Origin: CAJINA01 sp964636125
Lineage (GTDB): Bacteria > Desulfobacterota > Desulfobacteria > Desulfobacterales > CAJINA01
Length of the DNA: 64,000 nt
Direction of reading: 5' to 3'
Assembly (NCBI GenBank): GCA_964636125.1
Contig: CAZWPX010000017.1
Span: 1 to 64,000 of the forward strand
In this document: positions 9,175-19,185 of the stretch, piece by piece
Layout of the letters: each line of letters begins with the position of its first letter
Position numbering within the stretch: the first letter of the stretch is position 1
Notes under the pieces: model-generated
The model's input: the letters and a program-made list of their open reading frames with translations, nothing else
What the model was told of the DNA's origin: nothing
The model's database searches: none
Program-made: the position numbers and the translations under genes

Positions 9175-9975
9175 ATGTTTCAAGTGATCGGTGAAAGAAT
9201 CAACACTTCCAGAAAAAAAGTCCAGGCAGCCGTCGCTGAGCGGGATGCCGATTATATCCGGATGGATGTGGGGCAGCAGATAAAAGCGGGTGCGGATTTC
9301 ATCGATGTCAATGCCGGTGCCCGCATCGGACATGAGCAGGCGGACATGCAGTGGCTCCTGAAGGTCATCGGCCCCGCTACGACCGTGCCGCTCTGCCTGG
9401 ACAGCCCTGATCCGGCTATTTTAGAAATGGCCTATGCCATGGTGGACAAGCCGCCCATGGTCAATTCGATCAGCCTTGAAAAAGACCGGTTTGACACCAT
9501 GATGCCCTTTCTAAAAGGCAAGGACTGCAAAATCATCGCCCTCTGCATGGATGATGCCGGTATGCCGGCCTCATCCGACGAAATTGTTGCCAGAGCTGAA
9601 AACCTGGTGTCCGCACTCGAATCCATAAATTTCCCGCAAGATACCATTTACATCGACCCCCTCGTGCAACCAATAAGTACGGATATCACCAAAGGCAACA
9701 TGGTTCTGGATGCGGTCCGGCAGATTAAAGCGCGCTTTCCGGACGTCCATATCACTGGCGGGCTTTCCAATATCTCTTACGGCTTGCCGGAAAGACAGAT
9801 CATCAACCGGACCTTTGTCGCGCTGATGATGGCGGCCGGCATGGATGCAGCCATTGTCGATCCCCTGGATACCAGGATCATGGCCACCATCAAGACCGCC
9901 GATATGCTGCTGGGGCACGACGATTTCTGCATGGCGTATCTTAAAGCTGTCCGGGCCGGCACGATCAAATCCTGA
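9175..9975 (+). CDS. Methyltetrahydrofolate:corrinoid methyltransferase (MtgA/AcsE-like, DHPS fold)
   Basis: A 266-residue pterin-binding TIM barrel. It has GERINTSRK at the N-terminus, then DVNAGARIG, LCLDSPDP and VNSISLEKDRF, the blocks seen in AcsE, MetH domain II and MtgA. In demethylation pathways this enzyme moves the methyl group from methyl-corrinoid to tetrahydrofolate. The start at 9175 has GAGGAGG close upstream. It completes an MtgB-MtgC-MtgA-like trio within 3 kb on one strand, which strongly supports a one-carbon entry route into the Wood-Ljungdahl branch. Confidence 0.92.
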   Translation: MFQVIGERINTSRKKVQAAVAERDADYIRMDVGQQIKAGADFIDVNAGARIGHEQADMQWLLKVIGPATTVPLCLDSPDPAILEMAYAMVDKPPMVNSISLEKDRFDTMMPFLKGKDCKIIALCMDDAGMPASSDEIVARAENLVSALESINFPQDTIYIDPLVQPISTDITKGNMVLDAVRQIKARFPDVHITGGLSNISYGLPERQIINRTFVALMMAAGMDAAIVDPLDTRIMATIKTADMLLGHDDFCMAYLKAVRAGTIKS

Positions 9976-10032
9976 GCGAGAGCGCTTGCCAAACGGGTGC
10001 TTTGATTTCAACCAGCCCCACTGAAGGTTCTC

Positions 10033-11355
10033 ATGAACTACAATGATGCCGCCCTGGATTTTATCATAGAGACCGATTGGTCCCGCTTGCCCGGTGAGGT
10101 GCAGCATCAGGCCAAACGCTGCCTGCTGGACACGCTGGGGGCCCTGCTGGCGGGACACCAGACACCGGTCGCCAACCTGATGCACGCCTTTGCAAATGAA
10201 CAGCTCAGCGGAGGCGAGTCTTCCATCCTGGTAAAAGGCGGTAAAACTTCGGCGGCCGGCGCCGCCCTGGTCAATGGCTTTGCCAACAATGCCCTGGATA
10301 TCGATGACGGCTACCGGCCGATAAAAGGCCACCCCGGGGCCTGCATCCTGCCGGTGGCCCTGGCAACCGGCGAAATCACCCCCGACACCTCCGGCCGGGA
10401 TTTATTGACAGCTCTGGTCGTGGGTTACGAAATTGCCATGCGGGCCGGCCTGATCCGGCACGCAACGTCGACCACCTACCACTCTTCCGGCAGCTGGGGT
10501 GCCATTGGCGGCGCGGCCGTTGCCGGCAGGCTCCTGGGGCTGGATCGCGAGCAGCTCAGCCATGCATTGGGGACGGCCGAATATCACGCCCCAATTGCCC
10601 CGATGATGAAGTGCATCGAGAACCCGGCCATGGGCAAAGACAGCATCGGCTGGGGCTGCCTGGTGGCTTTGATGTCCGTCAAGATGGCGGCCGGGGGATT
10701 CACCGGCGCGAACCCGATTTTCGATGATACCCCCAACGCTGAATGGATTACCTCCCTGGGGCGCACCTGGGAAATCATGAACCTCTATTTCAAGCCTTAC
10801 GCGGCCTGCCGGTGGGCGCAGCCGGGCATAGACGGCGCTTTGAAAATCATGGCCACGCACGAACTCGATCCCGGAGAGATAGAACAGATCAACGTGTTCA
10901 CTTTTGAAGAATCAGCCGCCTTAAGCACAAGCTATCCTCAAAACACGGAAGAAGCCCAGTACAATATCGCCTTCCCCATCGCTGCCGCCCTGCTGGACGG
11001 TGAGGTTGGTCCCGGCCAGGTACTGGCCCCCAGACTTTTTGGAAAAGATATCCACAAAATGATGGATAAAATACGGATTGTTGTTGAAGAACGGTTTCAG
11101 AAAGAATTCCCGGCCAAGGCCGAGTCTGAAGTTGAGATTACAACCACAACCGGGACTGTATTCGTATCGGGCATGATGTCGGCAAGATGGGATCCCCACA
11201 CTACATTTCCAACAGACCAGGAACTGGAAAATAAGTTTTTATGGCTGACATCGCCCGTGCTGGGGGAAGCCAAAGCAAGCGCTCTGGTAAACCTGATCTG
11301 GCATTTTGACCGGGAAGAAAAACTGGATAAGATGATCGACTTGTGTGTACAGTGA
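10033..11355 (+). CDS. MmgE/PrpD family protein
   Basis: A 440-residue protein of the 2-methylcitrate dehydratase / cis-aconitate decarboxylase family. Visible hallmarks are KRCLLDTLGALLAG near the N-terminus, the ALDIDDGYRPIKGHPG block that lines the active site, and SSGSWGAIGGAAVAG. These enzymes act on small carboxylic acids. Its presence between methyl transfer genes and the giant GlmS-like gene suggests the carbon skeleton left after demethylation is an organic acid that needs dehydration or isomerisation, but the substrate is unknown. Confidence 0.88.
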   Translation: MNYNDAALDFIIETDWSRLPGEVQHQAKRCLLDTLGALLAGHQTPVANLMHAFANEQLSGGESSILVKGGKTSAAGAALVNGFANNALDIDDGYRPIKGHPGACILPVALATGEITPDTSGRDLLTALVVGYEIAMRAGLIRHATSTTYHSSGSWGAIGGAAVAGRLLGLDREQLSHALGTAEYHAPIAPMMKCIENPAMGKDSIGWGCLVALMSVKMAAGGFTGANPIFDDTPNAEWITSLGRTWEIMNLYFKPYAACRWAQPGIDGALKIMATHELDPGEIEQINVFTFEESAALSTSYPQNTEEAQYNIAFPIAAALLDGEVGPGQVLAPRLFGKDIHKMMDKIRIVVEERFQKEFPAKAESEVEITTTTGTVFVSGMMSARWDPHTTFPTDQELENKFLWLTSPVLGEAKASALVNLIWHFDREEKLDKMIDLCVQ

Positions 11356-11425
11356 CGCAGGAAAGGTTACAGGCACTGGGGTTGTTAATGTAGCCTTGTT
11401 TTAACTATCCTGAGGAGAACCTGCC

Positions 11426-14400
11426 ATGTGTGGTATCGTTGCCTATTTTGGAGGGGCTGGAAACAACCTCACCCGCGTCATGACCGGCATGTCGGCGATC
11501 AGCTATCGGGCCCCGGACAGTACCGGGTTCGCCATCTTCGGTGACGATAGCGAACCTGTCAGGACAAGGAAAGCGGTCGGGTCCGTGGAAAACCTGATCG
11601 AAGAACTTATCGATAACGGTGCCTATCGCAACTATGAAAATCAACTCATATCCATCTGGTCGGACAGGATCGAACATGCGAAGATGCTTTATCTGCAAAA
11701 ACGACTTGTCACTTTCGAAGGATTCTCCACCGACCTTTTCGAAACAATGACCATCGGCAAAACCCCTTATCCGTCTTTCGACAACCTGGTAGAACTGGAC
11801 ACCGCCAACCCAGCCCGGATCGTTCCGGGGCAACCGGGTTACCCCGTCTTTAAAAACACCCATGCTGTTCGTTCCCGGAAAAGTTTAAACCGCTTAATTA
11901 TGTTGCTGATCAAGGCGTATGATCTCTCCCCTGTGGTTGTCCGGGAAATAATCCGGAAACCGTTGATGGCAGTTATTGACTCCAAAATGAAAAAAGGCTC
12001 AATAACCTTTGACAAGACTGAAATCATGAACTGCTTTGATCGGGTTTTCGAATCGATTCTCTCCGGAAAAAAGAGAGCCCAACCCGTACCCGACCACCGT
12101 AAACTGATGCCGGGAAATCCACTTGCCAACAAAGCCCTGTGGTTATGCCTGCAGGACACCATTGTTGAAATCCCCCAGGATTACAACCGGGACGGCGTCT
12201 GCTGCCTGTTTCGTCTGCTGGATGCCGCCCTGCTGACCAGGTCTTCCTACAGACCGGAACTGTTTGAGACCCTTGAACAAATCCTGATGGTTGCCTGGCC
12301 GCGCCATGAACGCCCGAGCCCCGTGAACTGGAAAACCCTTTACCTGGCTGAAAAGAGCGTCAACATCTACGGCCGGGCGGCAGAAGCGGCCTTAACGTGC
12401 CTGCAACGCGGCGATTTTCTGACAGAGATGTTAAACAACGGGCTTTCCACCGCTGATATTATGAACGCGTCCGCCATCATCCCGGGCCAGACAGACCCGG
12501 TCTGTTTGCGGTATTTCACCCAGCCGATCATCGCGCATGGACGCTGGGCCCTGCAGTCAGCGGTAACCCAAAAAAACGCGCACCCTTTCCTGGATGAAAA
12601 CCGCCAGAGAAGCCTTGTGGTCAATGGCCAGTTTGATGGCCAAACAGAGGATACAATTAAAAAGTTCCTCTCAAAGGTCGGTGGATTTTCTTTCCGGAGC
12701 GAAAATTCATCCGAGTACCATTGTCTCCTGTGGGGCTACTATTACCAACAGCTCAAAGAGGCCCAGCACCGATACGCATCCGTTTTATCCCAGGTGAAAA
12801 ATGATGTTCAGGAGCTGACCCTCGGAAGCAACATCATTGACTATTCCGTTCACCGCACAGTTAAGGAGAAAACCGCCACGGAACTGGACGCAGCCGCTTT
12901 TATACAAGCCACGCGCCAGATTTCGAAAAACGGCGGGCAGGTGGCGGCCTGCGGGATCAGTGTTCTATCACCGCGCAGGCTTTACGTGGCCGTGCACAAC
13001 CGCCCGGCCTTTGTCGTCCGCCGGCTGGAAAATGATGATTTTATGGTGGTCTCCGATATTAACGCCGCCATGGGCCTTTTCCCGCAACAGTTGATATTTG
13101 AGAAACTGGCTGAACTGGAAATCGCCAGGGCCGACTACAAAAAAAGGGCCGCTAAAATTGAAGGCAACGGTGCGGATAAGCATAAGCAAAAAGCGCTTAA
13201 ATCTGCTTTCAACAAAGCGAAAGAAGCGATTTTAAAAAACTTCTCGGTTGAGGTCCATGCCCTTGAAGGCGAAGAGACATTTGTCATCATAGAAACCGGC
13301 ATCACGAACGGCACCGTCCGTCGGCGGGTGGCAATTACAGACTTTGACGACAACCCGCTCCCGGAGATCGAACCCTTTAAAACGTTTCTCAACCCCGAGC
13401 AGGTCAAAAAAAACCAGGACACCTCCTTCTTTGAAACCCATCTTGAAGAAATCCCGGATCGCCTGCTGGATATTCTGAAACATTACGCACCGGAAGAGGA
13501 CCAGGTGCCGGACTTCCCTATCAGGAAAAGTCTGTTGCGCCGCCGGTTCGGCTCCAATCTGGGCAGCCTCCAACGCATTGTACTTGCCGGAACGGGCAGT
13601 TCCTATTACATGGGCGCGATCGCAAAACACTTCAGCCAGACCGTGATGCCCGAGATGGACGTATTGACGATCAGACCCGATGAGATCGACACCCCGGAAA
13701 GTTTTTTTGTGCCGGGAAAAGACCTGGTCATCCTGCTGAGCTGGTCGTCCACCACTGCGGACATGGTGCTGCTGGCCAAAAAACTTGCATCGCTGAAAGT
13801 CGTCATGGTCGCCGTCACTGAAAAGACCTACGCGGATATGGCCCTGATTGTTGCCAGGAGCGGGGGCCTGATCCCCTCGTTGAGCCATGAAGAGGTCACC
13901 GTTTCCGGTGTCAAAAGTACGGTGTGTTTACTTTTCTGTCTCAAGCTTTTCTGCCTCTGGATCGCATCCCGTACAGGCCGGGAAGAGGAGGCCCTGGCCT
14001 GCCTGCGCAGGATGCACCGCATTCCCCACATCCTGTCACTTTCCCTTAAAGATGAGACCCTCAGGCAATTTTCCAATGATATTGCCGGACGATACGCACA
14101 AAGTCGCGCCAATATTGTTATCAGCGCCCTGCACACGGACCAGGCCGGGGGTGAGATCGCGCTGAAACTGGAAGAAAGCACCTGGTCAGCAGTGGGCAAA
14201 GCTCTGGACTACCAGGAGGTTTTGCAGACCGGTCTGCCGTTTACCTCAACGCAGGTCCTGGTGCTGGTAGACGCCACCTGCCTGGCAAGGCTCACCGAAG
14301 CCCTGGCGGTGATGGACCTTCTGAATCGTAAAAAAATAGAATTTGTTGCAGTCGGGATCGGATCCCAAGGGCAGGCGGACATCCAGCGCCTCAGCAGTGG

Positions 14401-15970
14401 TCGTTGCACTTTTCTAGCGGACATGCGAAAAGACGCGCTGCAGCCGATCGTCAACCTTGTCTTCTACTACCAGTTTGCATTCTGCTACGGCCAGGCCCAC
14501 GGCATCACAACGGGAACCGCACCCCGCAACCGGGCCAAGTCCATGACGGTCGGCAGAGGCCTGTTCGACCGGAAAACGTCGTCGGCAAGGGAGATTGCAA
14601 AACTCAAAACCATCAATGAGCGCCTGTCAAAATCGCCACCCGCAACCCAAGGCCCTGACAGGCCCAGCCTGTGGGAAGCTAAGTCCCCCGTTGAAAGGGC
14701 GCGGCGCTATTACCAGGAACTGCGCGAAATGGCGCGCCTGATGACCACCGACACACCGACCTCAAAAATATTCCGGAATTTTGACCGCAATATCAAAACA
14801 ATGGCCCACTACCTTTTCGATGAAAATTCGGATACAGCTGAAATCATATTCATGCCCATGGACCGCTGGGCTGGCGCTGCCATAAGAAGCGCGGCCGGCA
14901 ACTGGGGGCGCCTTCTGGGCTATCCCGTCCGGATTGTATCACCGGCTGAATCACTGGCCGCCTTTGGCAACAACGTTCTCCTGTTTGCCGTGGCAGCCCT
15001 CCCGTCAAACCGGGACCGGCTGCTGCAACGCATCGCGACGGCAGCCTGCCCTGTCTGCCTGCTGGGACCGGAAGCCGGGTTTACCCCCTCCCCCAACATG
15101 AACAGCAACAGGGGCTTTCTGCTGAAAAGCAGCTTTCCGCATGCCCTCGGCGACACCCTGTATACCGCGATCAATCTCATTTTCCTAAATGCGTGGCAGT
15201 CCACGGCACCGGAAAAGGCCGCAATTGTCAATGCGCATTTTCGTGAAATTTATGCGACCCTGAGCGACGTCCTGAACAATCCGGACCTGAAAGAGAGCGT
15301 GGCAACCAGTGTAAACCTGAACAGCCGTTACCATACAATGTTCTTTATCGGGTCTCCGACCGGGGCGGGACCGGCCTGGGTCAACAGGCTGGATCGAAGC
15401 GGCGGTATGCTGGCCGAGCATCACATTTACGGGGAGAGTGCGCACGGCCCCCTGGTCACTATCGATCCGCGGGTTGAAGAAAAATTTTTAAAAATGGAAC
15501 CCCGGGAAAAACTGACAGAGAAATTCGGAACCGGCCAAGTCGTCGAATGGGAAAACCGCTACCTCTCGGGTCGGGGTATTGACAGCTTCGTCAAGGACCC
15601 GCCGGCCGATCTTTCCGGGATTGAAAAAACGCCTCTCTACGACGGTAACGCCTGGTATTTACCGGAACTCAATCCGGCGTATAACATCGCCAACGACAAC
15701 CTCATTGTGCTGGACGCCTCATGGGAACGGTATTTTTCCAAGGCCCTGGACGAGATCGCCACCCTGGGGTGCCGATACCCGCGCATGATTTTGATTACCC
15801 AGGCGGCCTTCCTGGATCCTAAAAACAGAAAACAACTTTATAAATTCCCGGTCAGCAGCACCATCGCGCTCCCCGAAATCGCCGGTGGGCCCATCCCGGA
15901 CATGCACCTGCCCTTTGTTTTGAATATCATCGGGGAAGAGTTTTCCGCCTGTTTACAGCGTCAAACTTGA
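11426..15970 (+). CDS. Giant GlmS-like protein: class II glutamine amidotransferase with multiple SIS domains
   Basis: A 1514-residue protein, about 2.5 times the length of GlmS. The N-terminal nucleophile Cys2 is in MCGIVAYFGG, followed by YRAPDSTGFAIF (GlmS RGPDSAG). An insertion of about 300 residues then separates it from the rest of the glutaminase domain (HGRWALQSAVTQKNAHPF near residue 369, VVNGQFD near 398). SIS domain 1 begins near residue 720 (LAGTGSSYYMGAIAK), with LSWSSTTADM and a GVKSTVCLLF segment like the GlmS GVASTKAF loop. SIS domain 2 is near 896 (ALHTDQAGGEIALKLEE). Two further SIS-like segments lie near 1138 and 1304, the last with ESAHGPLVTID like the GlmS ELKHGPLALID loop. 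AGGAG precedes the start. It is last in the mttB operon. It may release or add an amino group on a sugar phosphate; the function is unassigned. Confidence 0.8.
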   Translation: MCGIVAYFGGAGNNLTRVMTGMSAISYRAPDSTGFAIFGDDSEPVRTRKAVGSVENLIEELIDNGAYRNYENQLISIWSDRIEHAKMLYLQKRLVTFEGFSTDLFETMTIGKTPYPSFDNLVELDTANPARIVPGQPGYPVFKNTHAVRSRKSLNRLIMLLIKAYDLSPVVVREIIRKPLMAVIDSKMKKGSITFDKTEIMNCFDRVFESILSGKKRAQPVPDHRKLMPGNPLANKALWLCLQDTIVEIPQDYNRDGVCCLFRLLDAALLTRSSYRPELFETLEQILMVAWPRHERPSPVNWKTLYLAEKSVNIYGRAAEAALTCLQRGDFLTEMLNNGLSTADIMNASAIIPGQTDPVCLRYFTQPIIAHGRWALQSAVTQKNAHPFLDENRQRSLVVNGQFDGQTEDTIKKFLSKVGGFSFRSENSSEYHCLLWGYYYQQLKEAQHRYASVLSQVKNDVQELTLGSNIIDYSVHRTVKEKTATELDAAAFIQATRQISKNGGQVAACGISVLSPRRLYVAVHNRPAFVVRRLENDDFMVVSDINAAMGLFPQQLIFEKLAELEIARADYKKRAAKIEGNGADKHKQKALKSAFNKAKEAILKNFSVEVHALEGEETFVIIETGITNGTVRRRVAITDFDDNPLPEIEPFKTFLNPEQVKKNQDTSFFETHLEEIPDRLLDILKHYAPEEDQVPDFPIRKSLLRRRFGSNLGSLQRIVLAGTGSSYYMGAIAKHFSQTVMPEMDVLTIRPDEIDTPESFFVPGKDLVILLSWSSTTADMVLLAKKLASLKVVMVAVTEKTYADMALIVARSGGLIPSLSHEEVTVSGVKSTVCLLFCLKLFCLWIASRTGREEEALACLRRMHRIPHILSLSLKDETLRQFSNDIAGRYAQSRANIVISALHTDQAGGEIALKLEESTWSAVGKALDYQEVLQTGLPFTSTQVLVLVDATCLARLTEALAVMDLLNRKKIEFVAVGIGSQGQADIQRLSSGRCTFLADMRKDALQPIVNLVFYYQFAFCYGQAHGITTGTAPRNRAKSMTVGRGLFDRKTSSAREIAKLKTINERLSKSPPATQGPDRPSLWEAKSPVERARRYYQELREMARLMTTDTPTSKIFRNFDRNIKTMAHYLFDENSDTAEIIFMPMDRWAGAAIRSAAGNWGRLLGYPVRIVSPAESLAAFGNNVLLFAVAALPSNRDRLLQRIATAACPVCLLGPEAGFTPSPNMNSNRGFLLKSSFPHALGDTLYTAINLIFLNAWQSTAPEKAAIVNAHFREIYATLSDVLNNPDLKESVATSVNLNSRYHTMFFIGSPTGAGPAWVNRLDRSGGMLAEHHIYGESAHGPLVTIDPRVEEKFLKMEPREKLTEKFGTGQVVEWENRYLSGRGIDSFVKDPPADLSGIEKTPLYDGNAWYLPELNPAYNIANDNLIVLDASWERYFSKALDEIATLGCRYPRMILITQAAFLDPKNRKQLYKFPVSSTIALPEIAGGPIPDMHLPFVLNIIGEEFSACLQRQT

Positions 15971-16163
15971 AGAGCTTTAACGATAGTGCGCTGGTTCGAT
16001 AATCATGCCGGCACAATAGAAGCATAATTTATAGAGCGTTTGGACCCGGATTTTTAGATTCGATTGAATCAACGTAAACGCAGCCAGAATGATCTTCCCG
16101 TCCGGTGCATGCTGTCGAAAAGGCGGATAGAAACTATCTCAATAAGTCTTTTGGTCCACTCCA

Positions 16164-18266
16164 TTATGTCGTGTGGATGCGTTCTGATTCATCCGGCACC
16201 GAGATGACCGGCAACACCTTGCGCAGTTCTTCAAGAGGGATATGACATTTAATGATGTGCCGATCTGCCACGACCTGCTCCGGCGGCAGATCATTATCAC
16301 AAATATCACCAATTCGCTGGTGGCAGCGGGTACAAAATGGGCACCCCTTGGGCGGTTTCATTGCACTTGGCAGGTTTCCTTCCAGCACAATTTCACGTTT
16401 GGTGACTTCAGGGTCGGCAATCGGTACCGCCGATAACAGCGCCTCCGTATAGGGGTGATAGGGAGGGGCAAAGATCTCCTCCGTTGTTCCCCGTTCAAGA
16501 ATATGCCCGAGGTACATGACAACAATGCGATCCGACAGGTAACGCACGACACTCAGGTCATGGCTTATGAAAAGCAGCGTGGTTTTATGCTCGCGCTGAA
16601 TATCCATCAACAATTCAGTTACCGCCGCCGCAACTGAAACATCCAGAGCGGAAACCGGTTCATCAGCAATTACCATGCTCGGGTTCCCGGCAAATGCCCG
16701 GGCGATACCGACCCGCTGCTTCTGCCCGCCGGACAGTTGCCGAGGTTTTCTAAAATAAAAATCCCTTGGCAGTTTGACCGTATCCAGAAGCCGCATCACC
16801 CGTTTGAATATTTTCTTCTTATCGGTTTCCACCCCAAATTTCTTGATAACGCGGGATATCTGACCACCGATGCTGTGGCTGGGATTTAAGGTATCGAACG
16901 GATTTTGAAATACCATCTGAAGCGAGGCAATCTGTTTGGCGCTGCGGTCCCTGACCGCCACATCGGAAATATCTTTGCCCTTGTGCCGCACCTCACCATC
17001 GGTTCCAGCCTCCAGTCCCATCAACACTTTGGCAAAAGTTGATTTACCGCAACCGGATTCGCCCACAATCGCAACTGTTTCACCCTCCCTGGCAGTAAAG
17101 TTCAATTCTTCATTGGCTTTTACATGACGAATTCTTTTACCGCTAATCAGGGCCCGCAGGGAACTGTCGCGAACCTCGTAGTACTTCTTCATGCCGTCTA
17201 CATTGAGAACCCTTTTGCCAAGCTCAATCGGGTCTTTTGCATCCTCTTCCGAAGCAGCACACCGATGGTCGATTTCATTATAGCGCAGGCAGCGTACACG
17301 ATGGTCGGGGGCACTCCCTTCAACGTGTTCCATCGGAATATGATCCTGATCACACAATCCCGGTTTGAAATGATCACAGCGCGGGTGGTAATAACAGCCC
17401 GATGGGCGTTCAAACGGCAACGGTAGTTGACCCCGGATCGGTTTGAGCGGCGCCGCATGCTTGTCGGCTGTGGGCAGCGGAATACAGGCAAAAAGGCCAT
17501 GGGTATAAGGATGTTTGGGCCATGTGAAAAGCGAGTCTATCGTTCCTTCCTCCACAACTTCACCGGAATACATCACGAACACCCGGTCGCAGGTCTCCAA
17601 AATCAGCCCGAGATTGTGAGAAATATAGATCTGGGAAGTGCCGAACTTCCGACTGATATCGGCAACCAGTTTCACAATGCCGGCTTCCACCGTCACGTCC
17701 AGAGCGGTGGTGGGTTCGTCCAGCAGCAACAGGGCTGGATTCGACAAAAGCCCCATGGCAATCACCACACGCTGTTGTTGTCCGCCCGATAACTGGTGCG
17801 GGTAGGATTCCATCAGCCTTTCAGGATCGGGCAGTTTGACATCCGACAACATCTGTACAGCTCTTTGCTGCGCTTCATCCTGGGAAATATTTTCATGCGC
17901 CAGGGGCACTTCCATAAGCTGAGTCTTGATTTTAAGGCTTGGATTCAAAGAGGCAAAAGGTTCCTGGTAGATCATGGCGATCTCCGCCCCTCGAATCCTG
18001 CGCAGCTCATTTTCTGACAGTTGGGTCAAATCGCGGCCTTTAAAAGTGATACTGCCGCTCTTGATACCCCCGTTGGCGCCCATGTACTGCATGATCGCCA
18101 TTGCGACGGTGGATTTCCCGCAGCCCGACTCACCGACAATGCCGATGGTTTCACCAGGCTTTACGGTCAGCGAAAAATCCACTACTGCCGGGATCTCTCC
18201 CGCCCGGGTATAGTAAGAGATGCACAGGTCCTTGCAGACCAATACCGGTGCTTGCTCTTCATTCAT
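16164..18266 (-). CDS. Fused dipeptide/oligopeptide-type ABC transporter ATPase (DppD-DppF fusion)
   Basis: A 700-residue protein with two complete ABC ATPase domains. Each has Walker A GESGCGKST; the signatures are LSGGQQQR and LSGGQKQR, and the Walker B regions are LLDEPTTALD and IADEPVSALD. Each half ends in the oligopeptide-transporter C-terminal zinc-like segment (SGCYYHPRC and KGCPFCTRC). It energises the two permeases encoded just upstream. AGGAGG lies about 10 bases before the ATG. It is the last gene of the transport operon. Confidence 0.95.
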   Translation of the reverse strand: MNEEQAPVLVCKDLCISYYTRAGEIPAVVDFSLTVKPGETIGIVGESGCGKSTVAMAIMQYMGANGGIKSGSITFKGRDLTQLSENELRRIRGAEIAMIYQEPFASLNPSLKIKTQLMEVPLAHENISQDEAQQRAVQMLSDVKLPDPERLMESYPHQLSGGQQQRVVIAMGLLSNPALLLLDEPTTALDVTVEAGIVKLVADISRKFGTSQIYISHNLGLILETCDRVFVMYSGEVVEEGTIDSLFTWPKHPYTHGLFACIPLPTADKHAAPLKPIRGQLPLPFERPSGCYYHPRCDHFKPGLCDQDHIPMEHVEGSAPDHRVRCLRYNEIDHRCAASEEDAKDPIELGKRVLNVDGMKKYYEVRDSSLRALISGKRIRHVKANEELNFTAREGETVAIVGESGCGKSTFAKVLMGLEAGTDGEVRHKGKDISDVAVRDRSAKQIASLQMVFQNPFDTLNPSHSIGGQISRVIKKFGVETDKKKIFKRVMRLLDTVKLPRDFYFRKPRQLSGGQKQRVGIARAFAGNPSMVIADEPVSALDVSVAAAVTELLMDIQREHKTTLLFISHDLSVVRYLSDRIVVMYLGHILERGTTEEIFAPPYHPYTEALLSAVPIADPEVTKREIVLEGNLPSAMKPPKGCPFCTRCHQRIGDICDNDLPPEQVVADRHIIKCHIPLEELRKVLPVISVPDESERIHTT

Positions 18267-18280
18267 ATGTTGCTTGCCTC

Positions 18281-19174
18281 CTAATCACGCAGTGAGATTT
18301 CACGCAGGCCGTCCGCCAGCAGGTTAAATCCCAGTATCAAAGAAGATATCGCGATGCAGGGAAAGAGGGTCATGTGTGGAAACGCCATGGCCATCTGCCG
18401 GGTTTCGTTAACCATGCCACCCCAGTCCGGGTCCGGCGGCGGCAGACCCAGACCGAGAAAACCGAGCACACCGATAGTGATGATAACATAACCAAGCCGC
18501 AGACAGGCATCCACAATCAGCGGGCCGCGCGCGTTGGGTAAGATCTCAACTAACATCACACGCCAGTCTGATTCACCCCGGGTCTGGGCCGCCGCGACAT
18601 AGTCCCGATTGCGCAGGTCCAAAACCAATCCCCGTACGATGCGCATGATCCCGGGAGAAGAGGCAAACGTAATGGCAATGATGATGTTCATGCCTGAAGC
18701 GCCGATCGTCGCAATCACAATGATGTACAACACCAGCACTGGAAATGAGAGAATGATGTCGGCGATCCGGGACAGGATATCGTCCACCCAGCCACCGCGA
18801 TATCCGGCCATAAGCCCCATCAGGATGCCCACCGTATAAGCGGAAATGGTGGCCAGCGGTGCGTAGATCAAAACGGTGCGCGACCCCCAGATGATGCGCG
18901 ACAGGATATCCCTGCCGATATGATCGGTGCCGAGCCAAAAGGTGCCGCCGCCCTTTAACGCCGCCGCACCCGGCTTTGCAAAAGGCTGGATGGACGAGTT
19001 GGGTTCAAACGGGGCCAGCAATGGGGCAAAAATGGCCACCAGCACCCAGAACAGGATGAGAGCCATTCCCACCATGCCGACCCAACTCTCGCGCAAAAGG
19101 GCAAGAGATTTCAACCCACGCCAGAGAGCCGCCATATATCCCGCTGTGGGCATTTGGGTTGTAGATGTTTTCAT
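18281..19174 (-). CDS. ABC transporter permease, DppC type
   Basis: A 297-residue integral membrane protein. It has an N-terminal transmembrane helix and the GTDHIGRDILSRIIWGSR block typical of DppC/OppC, then five more predicted helices with the permease loop around EILPNARGPLIVDA. It pairs with the DppB-type gene upstream. AGGAGG precedes the ATG, and the gap to the previous gene is 11 bases. Confidence 0.95.
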   Translation of the reverse strand: MKTSTTQMPTAGYMAALWRGLKSLALLRESWVGMVGMALILFWVLVAIFAPLLAPFEPNSSIQPFAKPGAAALKGGGTFWLGTDHIGRDILSRIIWGSRTVLIYAPLATISAYTVGILMGLMAGYRGGWVDDILSRIADIILSFPVLVLYIIVIATIGASGMNIIIAITFASSPGIMRIVRGLVLDLRNRDYVAAAQTRGESDWRVMLVEILPNARGPLIVDACLRLGYVIITIGVLGFLGLGLPPPDPDWGGMVNETRQMAMAFPHMTLFPCIAISSLILGFNLLADGLREISLRD

Positions 19175-19185
19175 GACAAGCCTCC

